DNA of 34,011 bases from an uncultured Oscillospiraceae bacterium (GCA_944386905.1 CALXCW010000005.1:1-34011), one strand, 5' to 3'. Numbered from the stretch's first letter, positions 1 through 8,225 are shown. Numbers and translations are program-made. Notes: generated by a model not told the origin, from the sequence alone.

Positions 1-97
1 ACCCCTGCTTTCATGCAATGAAAGCAGGGGTCCTTTGAAAACCTGAGATCCCTTCAAAAAGTGGAGGGATCTCGACCGCCGACAAAATCGGCGGTCG
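1..97. repeat. Three consecutive hairpins at the left edge
   Basis: Three perfect inverted repeats follow one another downstream of the minus-strand gene that ends at 120. The first has 14-bp arms at 1-14 and 18-31 and may extend left of the window. The second has 9-bp arms at 45-53 and 65-73. The third has 10-bp arms at 73-82 and 88-97. None has a long T-tract on the minus strand, so none is a textbook intrinsic terminator, but together they probably end or protect the transcript of the operon from 6866. The arrangement resembles the hairpin chain at 19163-19395, although the sequences differ. Confidence 0.7.
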
Positions 98-119
98 CCT
101 TCCCATTCGCGCGGCTTGT

Positions 120-1394
120 TCAACCGGCCATGATGTTCAGAATCACCCGGTCGGTCTCCCGCATGCCCTCGGAGGCCAGCACGCCCACATGGCGCACCGT
201 CTCGGCGACGTCCTCCCCCACGATTCCATCGCCCGGTAAAAATGCCCGCTGATGCTCCGCCATCCGGCAGGCCAGCAGTCCGGCCTCTACCGCCGCGGCA
301 ATCTTTGCCGCGCAGGAGGACTTGGCGCCGTCGCAGATGGTGCCCGAGAGCATCGCCACGGCATTGCTCAGCGTCCGGGCCACGCCCTTGGCATCGGCGC
401 CCAGGAGATAGGCCACGCCTGCTCCGGCGCCCGCCCCGGCACTGATAGCGCCGCAGTAAGCCGAGAGCCGTCCAATTCCCGTTTTTTGATACACCGTGAT
501 GAGATCCGAAACTGCCAATGCGCGGTACATCTTCTCTTCCCCCACGCCCAGGTGGCGGCTATAATAGATTACCGGCACCGACGCCGTGATGCCCTGGTTG
601 CCGGAGCCGGAGAGAATCACCACCGGCATCTCACAGCCGCTCATGCGCGCATCGCTGCCAGCGGCTGCATAGGCCCGGGCCACCACGGCCACATCGCCTT
701 CATGCTGCTCCAAAAGCGTCTTGCCCACTTGGGCGCCCCAAGCCCCACGGATTCCCTCGCGGGCGATGGCGCTGTTGCACTTGACCTGGGGCGCGAGCAC
801 CTCGCGCAGTTTCTCGATATCCACAGTATCGGCAAAGCGCACGATGTCCTCCACATTGAGCACGCTCTTGTCCTGGAGATTTTCCTCTGCCGCTGCCACA
901 ATGGGCTGATCCAGCAATACCTGGTCGTCCACGGAAAGGTGCACCACATTGGTGTGGCTGTTGGTGATGCGCACCCGGGCCCGGTGGCCCTGGGCTTCAC
1001 CGGTGACGGCAATGTCCAAAAGGCAGGGCGAATCCACACAGGTGATGGACATGGGCAAATCCGCCACCGCGACGGCAATGGCCTCCTTCTGCTGGGGTGT
1101 GACGGTGGAGATCACCTGCAGTTCCCGGCTGGGGTCTCCCGCCACCAGTCCTGCCGCCACGGCCGCGGGGATCCCCCGCAGGCCGTTGGTGTTGGGCACC
1201 ACCACGCTCTTGACGTTCTTGAGAATGTTGCCGCTGACCGCCACATCCACCTTTTCCGGCATCCGACCCAGCAGCGTGCGCATCTTCGCCGCGCAGTAGG
1301 CAATGGCGATGGGCTCTGTACAGCCGGTGGCGGGGATCAGTTCTTCTTTTAAGATGGCCAGATAGGCCGCTTCGATGGACTTATTCTCTTGCAA
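120..1394 (-). CDS. UPF0597 / CyuA-type L-cysteine desulfidase (serine dehydratase alpha-like)
   Basis: The product belongs to the UPF0597 family, which includes E. coli YhaM/CyuA and archaeal L-cysteine desulfidase. Those enzymes use a [4Fe-4S] cluster to turn L-cysteine into pyruvate, ammonia and sulfide in the cytoplasm. Visible family marks are PATGCTEP near the N-terminus, SGSGNQG in the middle, and Cys residues in AYCGAISAG and TICDGAKSSC near the C-terminus. The Cys of CTEP plus the three C-terminal ones are the expected cluster ligands. I chose a TTG start at 1394 because AGGAGG lies 9 bases upstream, giving 424 residues, close to the family norm. GTG at 1403 touches the Shine-Dalgarno directly and is less likely. 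The open frame continues upstream to 1583, but only inside the preceding permease gene. It is the last gene of the BMP-transporter operon, 14 bases after the permease stop. L-serine could be the substrate instead of L-cysteine. Confidence 0.82.
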   Translation of the reverse strand: MQENKSIEAAYLAILKEELIPATGCTEPIAIAYCAAKMRTLLGRMPEKVDVAVSGNILKNVKSVVVPNTNGLRGIPAAVAAGLVAGDPSRELQVISTVTPQQKEAIAVAVADLPMSITCVDSPCLLDIAVTGEAQGHRARVRITNSHTNVVHLSVDDQVLLDQPIVAAAEENLQDKSVLNVEDIVRFADTVDIEKLREVLAPQVKCNSAIAREGIRGAWGAQVGKTLLEQHEGDVAVVARAYAAAGSDARMSGCEMPVVILSGSGNQGITASVPVIYYSRHLGVGEEKMYRALAVSDLITVYQKTGIGRLSAYCGAISAGAGAGAGVAYLLGADAKGVARTLSNAVAMLSGTICDGAKSSCAAKIAAAVEAGLLACRMAEHQRAFLPGDGIVGEDVAETVRHVGVLASEGMRETDRVILNIMAG

Positions 1395-1408
1395 GGTTTC
1401 CACCCTCC

Positions 1409-2359
1409 TCAGGATTTGCGCAGGGACGACTCCTGACGGGTGCTGCGGATCTTCTGCGAGATCACCGAGATCGCCAGGATCAGGATGGTGGCCACATAGG
1501 GGATCATGGTGACAAACTGGTTGGGGATTCCGTAGGGCGTCAGACGGTTGGCCACGGAGTTGCTGAAGCCGAAGAGCAGACACCCCAGAGCGGCCCAGAT
1601 GGGATTGGCGGCGCCGAACTGCATGGCGGCCATGCCCATATAACCGCGGCCGCCGCTCATGTTCTCAATGAACATGCACGAATAGCCCAGCGACAGATGG
1701 GCGCCGGCAAGACCGGCGAAGGCGCCGGAGAGCAGCAGCGCCACCAGCTTTTTGCGGTTGACGTCGATGCCGGAGGTATAGGAGGCCATCTCATTGAGGC
1801 CCACTGACCGAAGCTGCAGGCCCCAGACCGACTTATAGAGCATAAACCACAGGAGGATAACCAGCGGAATCACCAGAATCTCGGTGACGGTGTAGCCGCT
1901 GAAAATGCTGCTGAGTACAGGAGAATCTGAGAGGAAAGGCAGGTTGATCCGAGGAATTGGCACCACCTTTTCGCTGACAAAGTTGCCGGATGTCTTGAAG
2001 ATGACCTGGAGCAAAAAGCGGGTACAGGCGGTGCCGATCATGTTAATACACAGGCCCAGCACAAAGATATTGACTTCGTATTTGAGATAGGCCACGGCCA
2101 TGATTGCCGAGATCAGCACACCCAGCAGCACCGAAACCAGCACAGCCAGAAGCCAGCTGCCGGTGAAGTAACTCACCATCACGCCGAAGAAGCAGCCGAA
2201 CATGATGATGCCCTCGGCAGCGATGTTGATAATGTTGACCTGCCGGCTGATGACGGCACACATGCACGCCAAAACGATGGGTACCGAGGCCGCCAGCATG
2301 TCGTGCACCAGGGAATAGGTAAAGATCTTACTCAGCACAAATCCAAGGCTCACATTCAT
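1409..2359 (-). CDS. ABC transporter permease, second subunit (NupQ/YufQ type)
   Basis: This is a 316-residue polytopic inner-membrane protein of the BPD_transp_2 (branched-chain, ribose and nucleoside) permease family. Its hydrophobic stretches are dense through the whole length, and the segment NIINIAAEGIIMFGCFFGV is typical of the nucleoside-type second permease. It would form the translocation channel together with the permease at 2356-3450. Its ATG overlaps the stop of that gene (2356-2359, ATGA type), which implies translational coupling and matched amounts. Close relatives paired with BMP-family binding proteins import purine or pyrimidine nucleosides. The enzymes in this operon make another small nitrogen- or sulfur-containing substrate possible. 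Confidence 0.88.
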   Translation of the reverse strand: MNVSLGFVLSKIFTYSLVHDMLAASVPIVLACMCAVISRQVNIINIAAEGIIMFGCFFGVMVSYFTGSWLLAVLVSVLLGVLISAIMAVAYLKYEVNIFVLGLCINMIGTACTRFLLQVIFKTSGNFVSEKVVPIPRINLPFLSDSPVLSSIFSGYTVTEILVIPLVILLWFMLYKSVWGLQLRSVGLNEMASYTSGIDVNRKKLVALLLSGAFAGLAGAHLSLGYSCMFIENMSGGRGYMGMAAMQFGAANPIWAALGCLLFGFSNSVANRLTPYGIPNQFVTMIPYVATILILAISVISQKIRSTRQESSLRKS

Positions 2360-3450
2360 TTTGCCGAACCTCCTTTCGCCTTAGCCGGGGCACGGGACTG
2401 GAGCTTTCCCTTGAGCCAGTACCAAAGGCGCTTGTAGTCGAAAATACGATCCATGGCGACAAAGAGGATCAGGATGGGCACCACCGTGTCGATCAGCGCG
2501 CTGGGGACGCCGGTATAGTACTCCATGCCGTTGCCGCCGGTTCTTGTAAAGGCGATGAACAGCGCCGAGATAGGCAGCAGCGCCAGGTTGTTCTTCACCA
2601 ACAGGCAGGCGATGATCCCGTTAAAGGCAGAGTTCACCGAAAAGTTCTGAATAAAGTTGCCATACACACCGAGAATCTCGCAGCCGCCGGCCAAGCCGCC
2701 CAGGGCGCCGGAGAGAATTACCGTGCCCAGTATGACCCACTTGGACTTGATGCCCACCGCCTCGCAAAAGCGGGGGTTGTCGGCCACATTGCGGAACTTA
2801 AAGCCGAAGGTGGTACGGTAGGTGAGGAAAAAGACAAATGCATACACCGCAATGGCGATGAAGATGGCCGTACTGGCACGGCTGGGCGCCAGGGGCAGCT
2901 TGGGCAGCATGGCCGAAGCCTGAACATGGGGCGTCTCCGGAGCGGCGCTGTGGGCCGACCAGGGATTGTTCAGCAAAAAGTCCGTCAGGGCAATGGCCAC
3001 GTAGTTGAGCATGATGGTGGTGCAGGCCTCATTGACGTTGAGAAATGCCTTCATGGCGCCGGCGATGGACGCCCAGATGGCTGCGGCCGCCATGCCGCTG
3101 ATGAGACACACCGGGATGATGATGTAGCTGGGCAGATCCGGCAGCAAAAAGCCGGGGGCACAGGAAAACATGGCGCCAATGTAGAGGCAGCCCTCCAGGC
3201 CCAGGTTGAAAAAGCCGATGCGCCGGGTTAAAGAGTAGGCAGAGCCCACGATGAGAATGAGGATAAAGTCCTCAATGGTGGAGCCGAAGTTGAATTTGCC
3301 GACAAAAGCACCGCGGAACATCTGATAAAACGCGTCCAGGGGGTTATAGCCGCAGATGGCGATGATGGCCGCAAATACGGCAAAGGCCACCAGGAACGCG
3401 ATGCAGATGCGGATAATCGGCTCATAGCGTTTTTCTTTGTTTTCAATCAT
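2356..3450 (-). CDS. ABC transporter permease, first subunit (NupP/YufP type)
   Basis: This is a polytopic membrane protein of about 364 residues in the BPD_transp_2 family, the longer of the two permeases, as in BMP-dependent nucleoside importers. A charged N-terminus (MIENKEKRYEP) precedes the first membrane segment, and a conserved region reads NVNEACTTIMLNYVA. I chose ATG at 3450 because GGAGG sits 8 bases upstream and the ATG overlaps the stop of the ATPase gene (3443-3450). The GTG at 3459 lies too close to the Shine-Dalgarno. The C-terminus ends in a Lys/Ala/Gly-rich tail. Confidence 0.88.
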   Translation of the reverse strand: MIENKEKRYEPIIRICIAFLVAFAVFAAIIAICGYNPLDAFYQMFRGAFVGKFNFGSTIEDFILILIVGSAYSLTRRIGFFNLGLEGCLYIGAMFSCAPGFLLPDLPSYIIIPVCLISGMAAAAIWASIAGAMKAFLNVNEACTTIMLNYVAIALTDFLLNNPWSAHSAAPETPHVQASAMLPKLPLAPSRASTAIFIAIAVYAFVFFLTYRTTFGFKFRNVADNPRFCEAVGIKSKWVILGTVILSGALGGLAGGCEILGVYGNFIQNFSVNSAFNGIIACLLVKNNLALLPISALFIAFTRTGGNGMEYYTGVPSALIDTVVPILILFVAMDRIFDYKRLWYWLKGKLQSRAPAKAKGGSAK

Positions 3451-4981
3451 TCTTTCCACCTCCGATCATCAATAGGCCCAGTTCCTCCTCGTTGACGTTG
3501 CCGTCGTTCACCAATTCACCGGTGATGCGGCCTTCATAGAGGACGATGATTCGATCCGACAGGGACAAAATTTCATCCAAATCCGCCGAGATCAGCAGTA
3601 CCGCCACGCCCTCGGCCTTGGCGTCGTTGATCATCTCGCGGATGCCTTCGATGTTGCCGATGTCGATGCCGCGGGTAGGCTGGGCAGCCAGGAGGAATTT
3701 CTTGCCTGAGGCGCCCAGTTCCCGGGCCACCACGATTTTTTGGGCGTTGCCGCCGGAGAGACTGCCGGCCAAGTTTTCCGGGTTTCTAGGGCGGATGTCA
3801 AAGCGCTCCGACCGGGCCCGGGCCTCTTCCATAATCTTTTTGGTGTGGAGAATGCCGAAGCGGGAATAGGGGCGATCTCGAATCTCCGCGGCCAGCATGT
3901 TTTCAGCAAAGGTGTGCTTTTTGTTGAGGCCGCGGTCGTTGCGGTCTTCGGGGATATGGGCAAAGCCCTGGCGGCGGATCTTCAGCGGCGAGCGGTTGGT
4001 GATGTCCACGCCGTCTAGGAATACCTTGCCCCGCTCGATGCGTCTCAGGCCCGCCACGGCTTCGCCCAGCTCGCTCTGGCCGTTGCCGTCCACGCCGGCC
4101 ACGCCCAGCACCTCGCCCTTGCGCACCTGGAAGCTGATTCCGCGAATCTTGGAGAGCTCCCGCTCCGACGGCACGTAGATGTCCCGCACATCCAGCATCA
4201 CCTCGCCCTCCTTGGCGGGGGTGCGCTCCAGGTTGAGGAACACCTCCCGGCCCACCATCAGCGTGGCCAGCTCGGGAATCGATGTCTCAGACTTGTTGAC
4301 CGTGGTGATGTATTTGCTGGCACGCATGACGCTGATGCGGTCGCTGATCTTCATAACCTCTTTGAGCTTATGGGAGATAAAGACGATGGTCTTGCCGTCG
4401 CGGCGCATGATATCCAGGATTTCAAAGAGCTTGTCCGCCTCCTGGGGCGTAAGTACAGCGGTGGGTTCATCCAGAATCAAAATGTCCGCGCCGCGGTAGA
4501 GGGCTTTGATAATCTCCACACGCTGCATCTCGCCCACGGAGATATTCATAACCTTCTTGTCCATCTGCACCGCCATCTGGTAGTTTTCAATGTAGTGACT
4601 GATTTTTTTGCGGGCAGCGTCAAAGTCGATGACCACATTGCGCGATCCCTTTTTGGTGGGTTCGGAGCCGAGAATGATGTTCTCCAGCACCGTCATCTCC
4701 TTGACCAGCATGAACTCCTGGTGTACCATGCCGATCCCGTGGGCGATGGCGTCGTGGGTGGTATAGCGGCCGTCGGTCACCCGCTCCCCGTTGACAATGA
4801 TTTCGCCCTCGTCAATCTCATACATGCCGTACAATATCTTCATCATAGTGGACTTACCGGCGCCATTTTCTCCAATCAGGGAGTGAATCTCTCCCTTGTA
4901 AAGGTCAAATCTGGAGCCATCCACGGCCTTCACAAACGGGAACTGCTTGTGAATGTTATTCATTTCAACGATTTTTTCCAC
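3443..4981 (-). CDS. ABC transporter ATP-binding protein with two nucleotide-binding domains (NupO/YufO type)
   Basis: This is a 512-residue cytoplasmic ATPase with two fused ABC domains, as in ribose- and nucleoside-type importers. The first domain has a full Walker A (GENGAGKS, residues 37-44), a signature ISVGEMQR and a Walker B ending LILDEPTAVL. The second has a divergent Walker A (GVDGNGQS), signature LSGGNAQK and AAQPTRGID, where Gln replaces the usual catalytic Glu. This asymmetry is normal for this transporter class, so it is not a defect. The start is GTG at 4981, with GGAGG about 12 bases upstream. The gene lies between the ATC-hydrolase-like gene and the two permeases and should power the permease pair. 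Confidence 0.92.
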   Translation of the reverse strand: MEKIVEMNNIHKQFPFVKAVDGSRFDLYKGEIHSLIGENGAGKSTMMKILYGMYEIDEGEIIVNGERVTDGRYTTHDAIAHGIGMVHQEFMLVKEMTVLENIILGSEPTKKGSRNVVIDFDAARKKISHYIENYQMAVQMDKKVMNISVGEMQRVEIIKALYRGADILILDEPTAVLTPQEADKLFEILDIMRRDGKTIVFISHKLKEVMKISDRISVMRASKYITTVNKSETSIPELATLMVGREVFLNLERTPAKEGEVMLDVRDIYVPSERELSKIRGISFQVRKGEVLGVAGVDGNGQSELGEAVAGLRRIERGKVFLDGVDITNRSPLKIRRQGFAHIPEDRNDRGLNKKHTFAENMLAAEIRDRPYSRFGILHTKKIMEEARARSERFDIRPRNPENLAGSLSGGNAQKIVVARELGASGKKFLLAAQPTRGIDIGNIEGIREMINDAKAEGVAVLLISADLDEILSLSDRIIVLYEGRITGELVNDGNVNEEELGLLMIGGGKND

Positions 4982-5034
4982 TTGCTTTCCTGACCTCCAT
5001 TCTGTCCGGCGCAGTCCACCTCGCTCCGGGGCGA

Positions 5035-5583
5035 TTATTCGATGGCCAGCTTCCCGCCATTGAGCTTGGTGATCTTCAGGATGCAGCGTTCACAGCCAGG
5101 CTTGGCGCTGGTTTCCAGCCACTCGCCCTTGAGCCCCAGGGCTTCGCACTGGCCGAAGTCGCCGTAGCCGGTAATCTGGCAGAGATAGTCCACCTCGTCG
5201 GGGCTGAGGCCCATCCGCTCCCAGCCGGCCACCAGCGCACATTTGCCGTCCATGTTCACCAGGGCATGCTCCTCGTCGTGCTCGGTGCAGTAGTTGCCGT
5301 CATCCACCGTGGAGCTGACGCCGTTGCCCTTCTCCCAGAGGTAGTCCACCATGGCCATCACGTCGCCCTTTTCCCGGGTGTCAAAATAGGGATTCTTGGC
5401 GCGGTACTGGCCCAGGGCATAGAGCGCCAACTTGCCGTAGTGGTCGAAGAGATCACGGGGCATCACCTTGTAGAAAAAGCCCAGCGTGGCGGCTCGCTCC
5501 ATCAGTGCGTGCTCCAGCATGGTACGTACTTCGTCATAGGTATAGGTATCTTTCTTGTTGAATCGGATCTCTCGCTCAGTCAC
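5035..5583 (-). CDS. Putative L-2-amino-thiazoline-4-carboxylic acid hydrolase family protein
   Basis: This is a 182-residue soluble protein with no signal peptide. Its C-terminal half has the pattern I associate with the ATC-hydrolase family (PF14196 type): GLSPDEVDYLCQITGYGDF, then a Trp/Glu segment and a closing CERCILKI strand. The family name comes from a Pseudomonas enzyme that opens the thiazoline ring of ATC on the way to L-cysteine. Most members are uncharacterised, so the activity here is a guess. The start is GTG at 5583 with AGGAGG 8 bases upstream. The gene sits between the binding-protein gene and the ATPase, which is an unusual place for an enzyme and suggests that it acts on the imported substrate. 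The CyuA-like desulfidase at the end of the same operon would fit cysteine as an intermediate. Confidence 0.55.
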   Translation of the reverse strand: MTEREIRFNKKDTYTYDEVRTMLEHALMERAATLGFFYKVMPRDLFDHYGKLALYALGQYRAKNPYFDTREKGDVMAMVDYLWEKGNGVSSTVDDGNYCTEHDEEHALVNMDGKCALVAGWERMGLSPDEVDYLCQITGYGDFGQCEALGLKGEWLETSAKPGCERCILKITKLNGGKLAIE

Positions 5584-5647
5584 AGTCTATTCCTCCTAAA
5601 ATTTCATCAGTTCCGGGCTTCAGCCCGGCAGATTCGTCTCACAAGGG

Positions 5648-5682
5648 CTGTTGCGGCCACGTGTCTTTTGTGGCCGCAACAG
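5648..5682 (-). promoter_or_regulatory. Stem-loop between the BMP lipoprotein gene and the rest of its operon
   Basis: A perfect 13-bp inverted repeat (arms 5648-5660 and 5670-5682, 9-base loop) lies downstream of the lipoprotein stop and upstream of the next gene's Shine-Dalgarno. No T-tract follows on the minus strand, so it is more likely a 3'-end stabiliser or partial attenuator than a full terminator. Such elements commonly allow more binding protein than membrane components to be made. Confidence 0.65.
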
Positions 5683-5708
5683 TGTTTGTTGGAAATTGCC
5701 TGAAGAAG

Positions 5709-6866
5709 TTATTCGGCAGCTTCGCCGCGAACCACGGGGTTATAGGGGACTTCCAGCTCGCCGTCGATGATCTGCTGACGGATCTCCATAACGGTCTCCT
5801 TGATGTCGGCGGGGAAATCATCGCCCAAGGCCAGCTCAATTTCGGCCATGTCGGTGATGTCCATGGCGCCCATGGAGAGGTTCAGGAGACGGAACTCAGT
5901 GGAGAAGTTACCCTCAATGAAGTCCTTGGCATACTCATAGGTGACGACAGAACCGTCCTTGAGGGCAGTGGTGATGACGGTGCCGGGATAGACGGCGTCC
6001 TGATCGGTGTCGAGGGCAAAGGAGTAGACGCCCTGCTCCTGGCAGGCCTCGTGGGCGCCGACAGCGGCAGCAGAAAGCACGGGGCTGATGCAGTCAGCGC
6101 CCTGAGAGATGAGGGCCTTGGTCATTTCCTTGGCCATCAGAGGATCGCTATAGGTACCCGTCCAGGACTGGAGCACCGTGGCGCCGGGACAGGTATACTC
6201 CACGCCGGCGCAGAAGCCGATGTAGTAGTCATTGTTGATGGGCGCTTCCATGCCGGAGATCCAGCCGACAATCTTCTCTTCGTTAACACCGGGCAGCTCC
6301 GTGCGAGTCGTCCACAGGCCGGCAATGCAGCCCAGCAGGAAGGAAGCTTCGTTGCAGCAGAAGGTGCAGGAGGCCACATTGGGCTGGTCAATGGGAGAGT
6401 CAATGGAAACGTACATGACGTCGGGGTACTGCGGCGCAACCTTCTCCAGAATGGAGCCCATGCTGGAGGCACAGACAATGACCAGGTCATAGTCGTTGGA
6501 GGCGGCAATGAGGTTGGGCTCCCAGTCCGTGGCGCCCTCGGGGGCCTCGAACACCTTGCAAGTCACATTGTCATACTCTTCTTCGATCCGCTGCAGACCA
6601 GCCCAAGTAGTGTCGCCCAGAGCCTTGTCGCCCAGGGTGCCGGTGATGCAGAGGGCAATGGCGATTTCTTCGCCGGTGGTATCTTCCGTTGTGTCGTCGG
6701 TGGTGTCGTCAGTCGTGTCGTCGGTTGCGTCGTTGGTGGTGTCATTGGTCGTGGTGTTCTGCTGGGAATCGTCGGTGGTATTCTGGTTGGTCTGCTGAGA
6801 GCAGCCGGCCAAAATGCCCGCCACCAATGCCAGTACCAGGATCATGCTCAGCAACTTCTTGCTCAT
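5709..6866 (-). CDS. BMP-family substrate-binding lipoprotein
   Basis: This is a 385-residue lipoprotein that captures the substrate outside the membrane for the ABC importer encoded downstream. A signal peptide ends in LAGC, with Cys22 as the lipidated residue. A Thr/Asp/Asn-rich linker of about 45 residues, with repeated DDTT units, follows. The mature domain starts near EEIAIALCITGTLGDKALGD, and the G-LGDK-D-AGLQR pattern and overall fold marks match BMP/PnrA-type proteins. Known members bind purine nucleosides, and others may bind different ligands. ATG at 6866 has AGGAGG 7 bases upstream. It is the first gene of the operon, behind the promoter at 7019-7047 and a candidate operator at 6982-6993. 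Confidence 0.88.
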   Translation of the reverse strand: MSKKLLSMILVLALVAGILAGCSQQTNQNTTDDSQQNTTTNDTTNDATDDTTDDTTDDTTEDTTGEEIAIALCITGTLGDKALGDTTWAGLQRIEEEYDNVTCKVFEAPEGATDWEPNLIAASNDYDLVIVCASSMGSILEKVAPQYPDVMYVSIDSPIDQPNVASCTFCCNEASFLLGCIAGLWTTRTELPGVNEEKIVGWISGMEAPINNDYYIGFCAGVEYTCPGATVLQSWTGTYSDPLMAKEMTKALISQGADCISPVLSAAAVGAHEACQEQGVYSFALDTDQDAVYPGTVITTALKDGSVVTYEYAKDFIEGNFSTEFRLLNLSMGAMDITDMAEIELALGDDFPADIKETVMEIRQQIIDGELEVPYNPVVRGEAAE

Positions 6867-6981
6867 TTCTAGTCCTCCTTGCTTTTTCTTTTTGTATTTT
6901 GTAAACGGTCACAAGACCAGATTTACCGAGTTGAGAAACATTTCCGTATATGGTTCATTGTTCATATTATATGTGGTTAGT

Positions 6982-6993
6982 TTGTCATAACAT
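6982..6993. promoter_or_regulatory. Candidate GntR-type operator, site A
   Basis: TTGTCATAACAT differs by one base from the perfect-arm palindrome at 7153-7164. It lies about 20-30 bases downstream of the predicted transcription start of the BMP-transporter operon, where a bound repressor would block elongation. The binding protein is inferred, not shown. Confidence 0.5.
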
Positions 6994-7018
6994 AATGATG
7001 TAATTTCTTTATGTGTTG

Positions 7019-7047
7019 AATATACCAGGCTCAGCGTCAAAAGTCAA
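7019..7047 (-). promoter_or_regulatory. Sigma-A-type promoter for the BMP-transporter operon
   Basis: On the minus strand TTGACT (7042-7047) is followed after exactly 17 bases by TATATT (7019-7024). Transcription would begin near 7012 and leave a leader of about 145 bases before the ATG at 6866. The leader contains operator site A. I saw no recognisable riboswitch in the leader. Confidence 0.7.
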
Positions 7048-7110
7048 CAACTTTTTATGGATTCTACACCATGATATTTCTGGCTGTGGAGAATCTCATT
7101 GTTTTTCTGG

Positions 7111-7139
7111 TTGATTTTTTGTTTTGTCTGTGCTATATT
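7111..7139 (+). promoter_or_regulatory. Sigma-A-type promoter for the alcohol dehydrogenase gene
   Basis: TTGATT (7111-7116) and TATATT (7134-7139) are separated by 17 bases. Transcription would begin near 7146, directly in front of the palindrome at 7152-7165. The promoter is back to back with the one for the BMP operon. The 336-bp gap between 6866 and 7203 therefore holds two divergent promoters and two related operator-like sites. Confidence 0.65.
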
Positions 7140-7151
7140 ACACAATATAAC

Positions 7152-7165
7152 AATGTCATAACATT
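7152..7165. promoter_or_regulatory. Candidate GntR-type operator, site B
   Basis: AATGTcataACATT is a perfect palindrome with 5-bp arms and a 4-base centre, at about +6 to +19 of the predicted dehydrogenase transcript. Its core ATGTCATAACAT is shared, with one mismatch each, by site A (6982-6993) and site C (9353-9364, read on the minus strand). Confidence 0.55.
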
Positions 7166-7202
7166 ATTTTGTGACAACAGAATAAAACAAGGAGGTAGCA
7201 CG

Positions 7203-8225
7203 ATGAAAACACTGGTCATCGCAAAAGACGGAGCGCTGTCGATCCAAGAGGTCAACCGGCCGCGCTACGGCGCCTATCAGGCCCTGGTGAAAACCATTGC
7301 CTGCGGCATGTGCGGCACCGACGTGAAACTGCTCCACCGCACCTTTAAGGGTTTTCCGGAATCCATGTACCCGGTGATGCTGGGCCATGAGGGTGTGGGG
7401 GAAGTTGTGGAGGTGGGCAGCAAGGTCACCACCTTCCACGTGGGCGACAAGGTACTTTTGCCCTTTGTAGACGCCGATGAGGAGAACCTTCCCGGCCTGG
7501 GCTCGGCCTGGGGCGCACTGAGTGAGTACGCAGTGGTCTGCGACCCCGCTGCCCCTGACGCACCGGACTGCGCTTTCGCCCAGACCATTCTGGACGATGA
7601 CCTGGATCCGGTAGATTCCGTTATGATTATCACCTTCCGGGAAGTGCTCTCCTCCATCCGTTTCTTCGGCATTCAGCCCGAGGACTCGGTGGTGGTCTTT
7701 GGCTGCGGCCCGGTGGGCCTCACCTACATCAAGTTCCTCAGCCTTCTGGGTGTGAAGAACCTCATCGCCTGCGACATCCTCCCCGAAAAATTGGCGCAGG
7801 CCAAGAACTACGGCGCCACCCACCTCATCAACAGCAAGGAGCAGGACGTCCGCGCCGCCGTGCGCAGTCTCTATCCCGACGGCGTCGACTTTGCCTTGGA
7901 TGCCGCAGGCTTCCCCTCCATCGTCAACCAGGCCATGGGCTTGATCCGCGACCGGGGCAGTGTCCTTTGTTACGGTGTGCCGGAGAAGGAGGAAATCACC
8001 ATTGACTTCAGCCCCGCCGACTACAACTGGCGCGTCATCTACCAACAGATGCCCCGCAAGCGTGAAGAAGGCCAGGCTCACGAGCAGGTTCTGGCCTGGA
8101 TGCGCAGCGGCCAGCTGAACATCAAGGACTTCATTTCCGACTATTTCCCCTTTGATCAGGCGGTGGAGGCTTATGACAAGCTGCTCAGCAAGAAAATCCT
8201 TAAGAAAGGCATCATCACCTTCTGA
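7203..8225 (+). CDS. Zinc-dependent medium-chain alcohol/polyol dehydrogenase
   Basis: This is a 340-residue cytoplasmic NAD(P)-dependent dehydrogenase of the MDR superfamily, probably oxidising a secondary alcohol of a polyol or sugar. The catalytic zinc site is visible as Cys37 in CGMCGTD and the pair His62-Glu63 in GHEGVGEV. The Rossmann motif GCGPVGLTYIKFL follows at about residues 163-175. The four-Cys loop that binds structural zinc in classical alcohol dehydrogenases is absent and replaced by an acidic DADEENLPG stretch. I chose ATG at 7203 because AAGGAGG lies directly upstream. The open frame back to 7071 covers the promoter and operator and is not coding. The gene is monocistronic or leads into gntR and is divergent from the BMP operon. 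The substrate cannot be read from the sequence. It could equally be called sorbitol- or threonine-dehydrogenase-like. Confidence 0.88.
   Translation: MKTLVIAKDGALSIQEVNRPRYGAYQALVKTIACGMCGTDVKLLHRTFKGFPESMYPVMLGHEGVGEVVEVGSKVTTFHVGDKVLLPFVDADEENLPGLGSAWGALSEYAVVCDPAAPDAPDCAFAQTILDDDLDPVDSVMIITFREVLSSIRFFGIQPEDSVVVFGCGPVGLTYIKFLSLLGVKNLIACDILPEKLAQAKNYGATHLINSKEQDVRAAVRSLYPDGVDFALDAAGFPSIVNQAMGLIRDRGSVLCYGVPEKEEITIDFSPADYNWRVIYQQMPRKREEGQAHEQVLAWMRSGQLNIKDFISDYFPFDQAVEAYDKLLSKKILKKGIITF

Noticed and set aside
1395-1583. N-terminal extension of the CyuA-like protein
   Set aside because: The extra 63 codons overlap the permease gene in another frame and look unlike the family. A Shine-Dalgarno supports the TTG at 1394.
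5661-6872. A 403-codon plus-strand open frame
   Set aside because: It is the antisense shadow of the BMP lipoprotein gene, including its Thr/Asp linker.
7071-7202. N-terminal extension of the alcohol dehydrogenase
   Set aside because: The stretch contains the promoter and operator-like palindrome, and AAGGAGG marks the ATG at 7203.
6867-7202. Possible riboswitch upstream of the BMP operon
   Set aside because: I looked for purine-type and other known conserved cores because the transporter resembles nucleoside importers, and saw only promoters and short palindromes.
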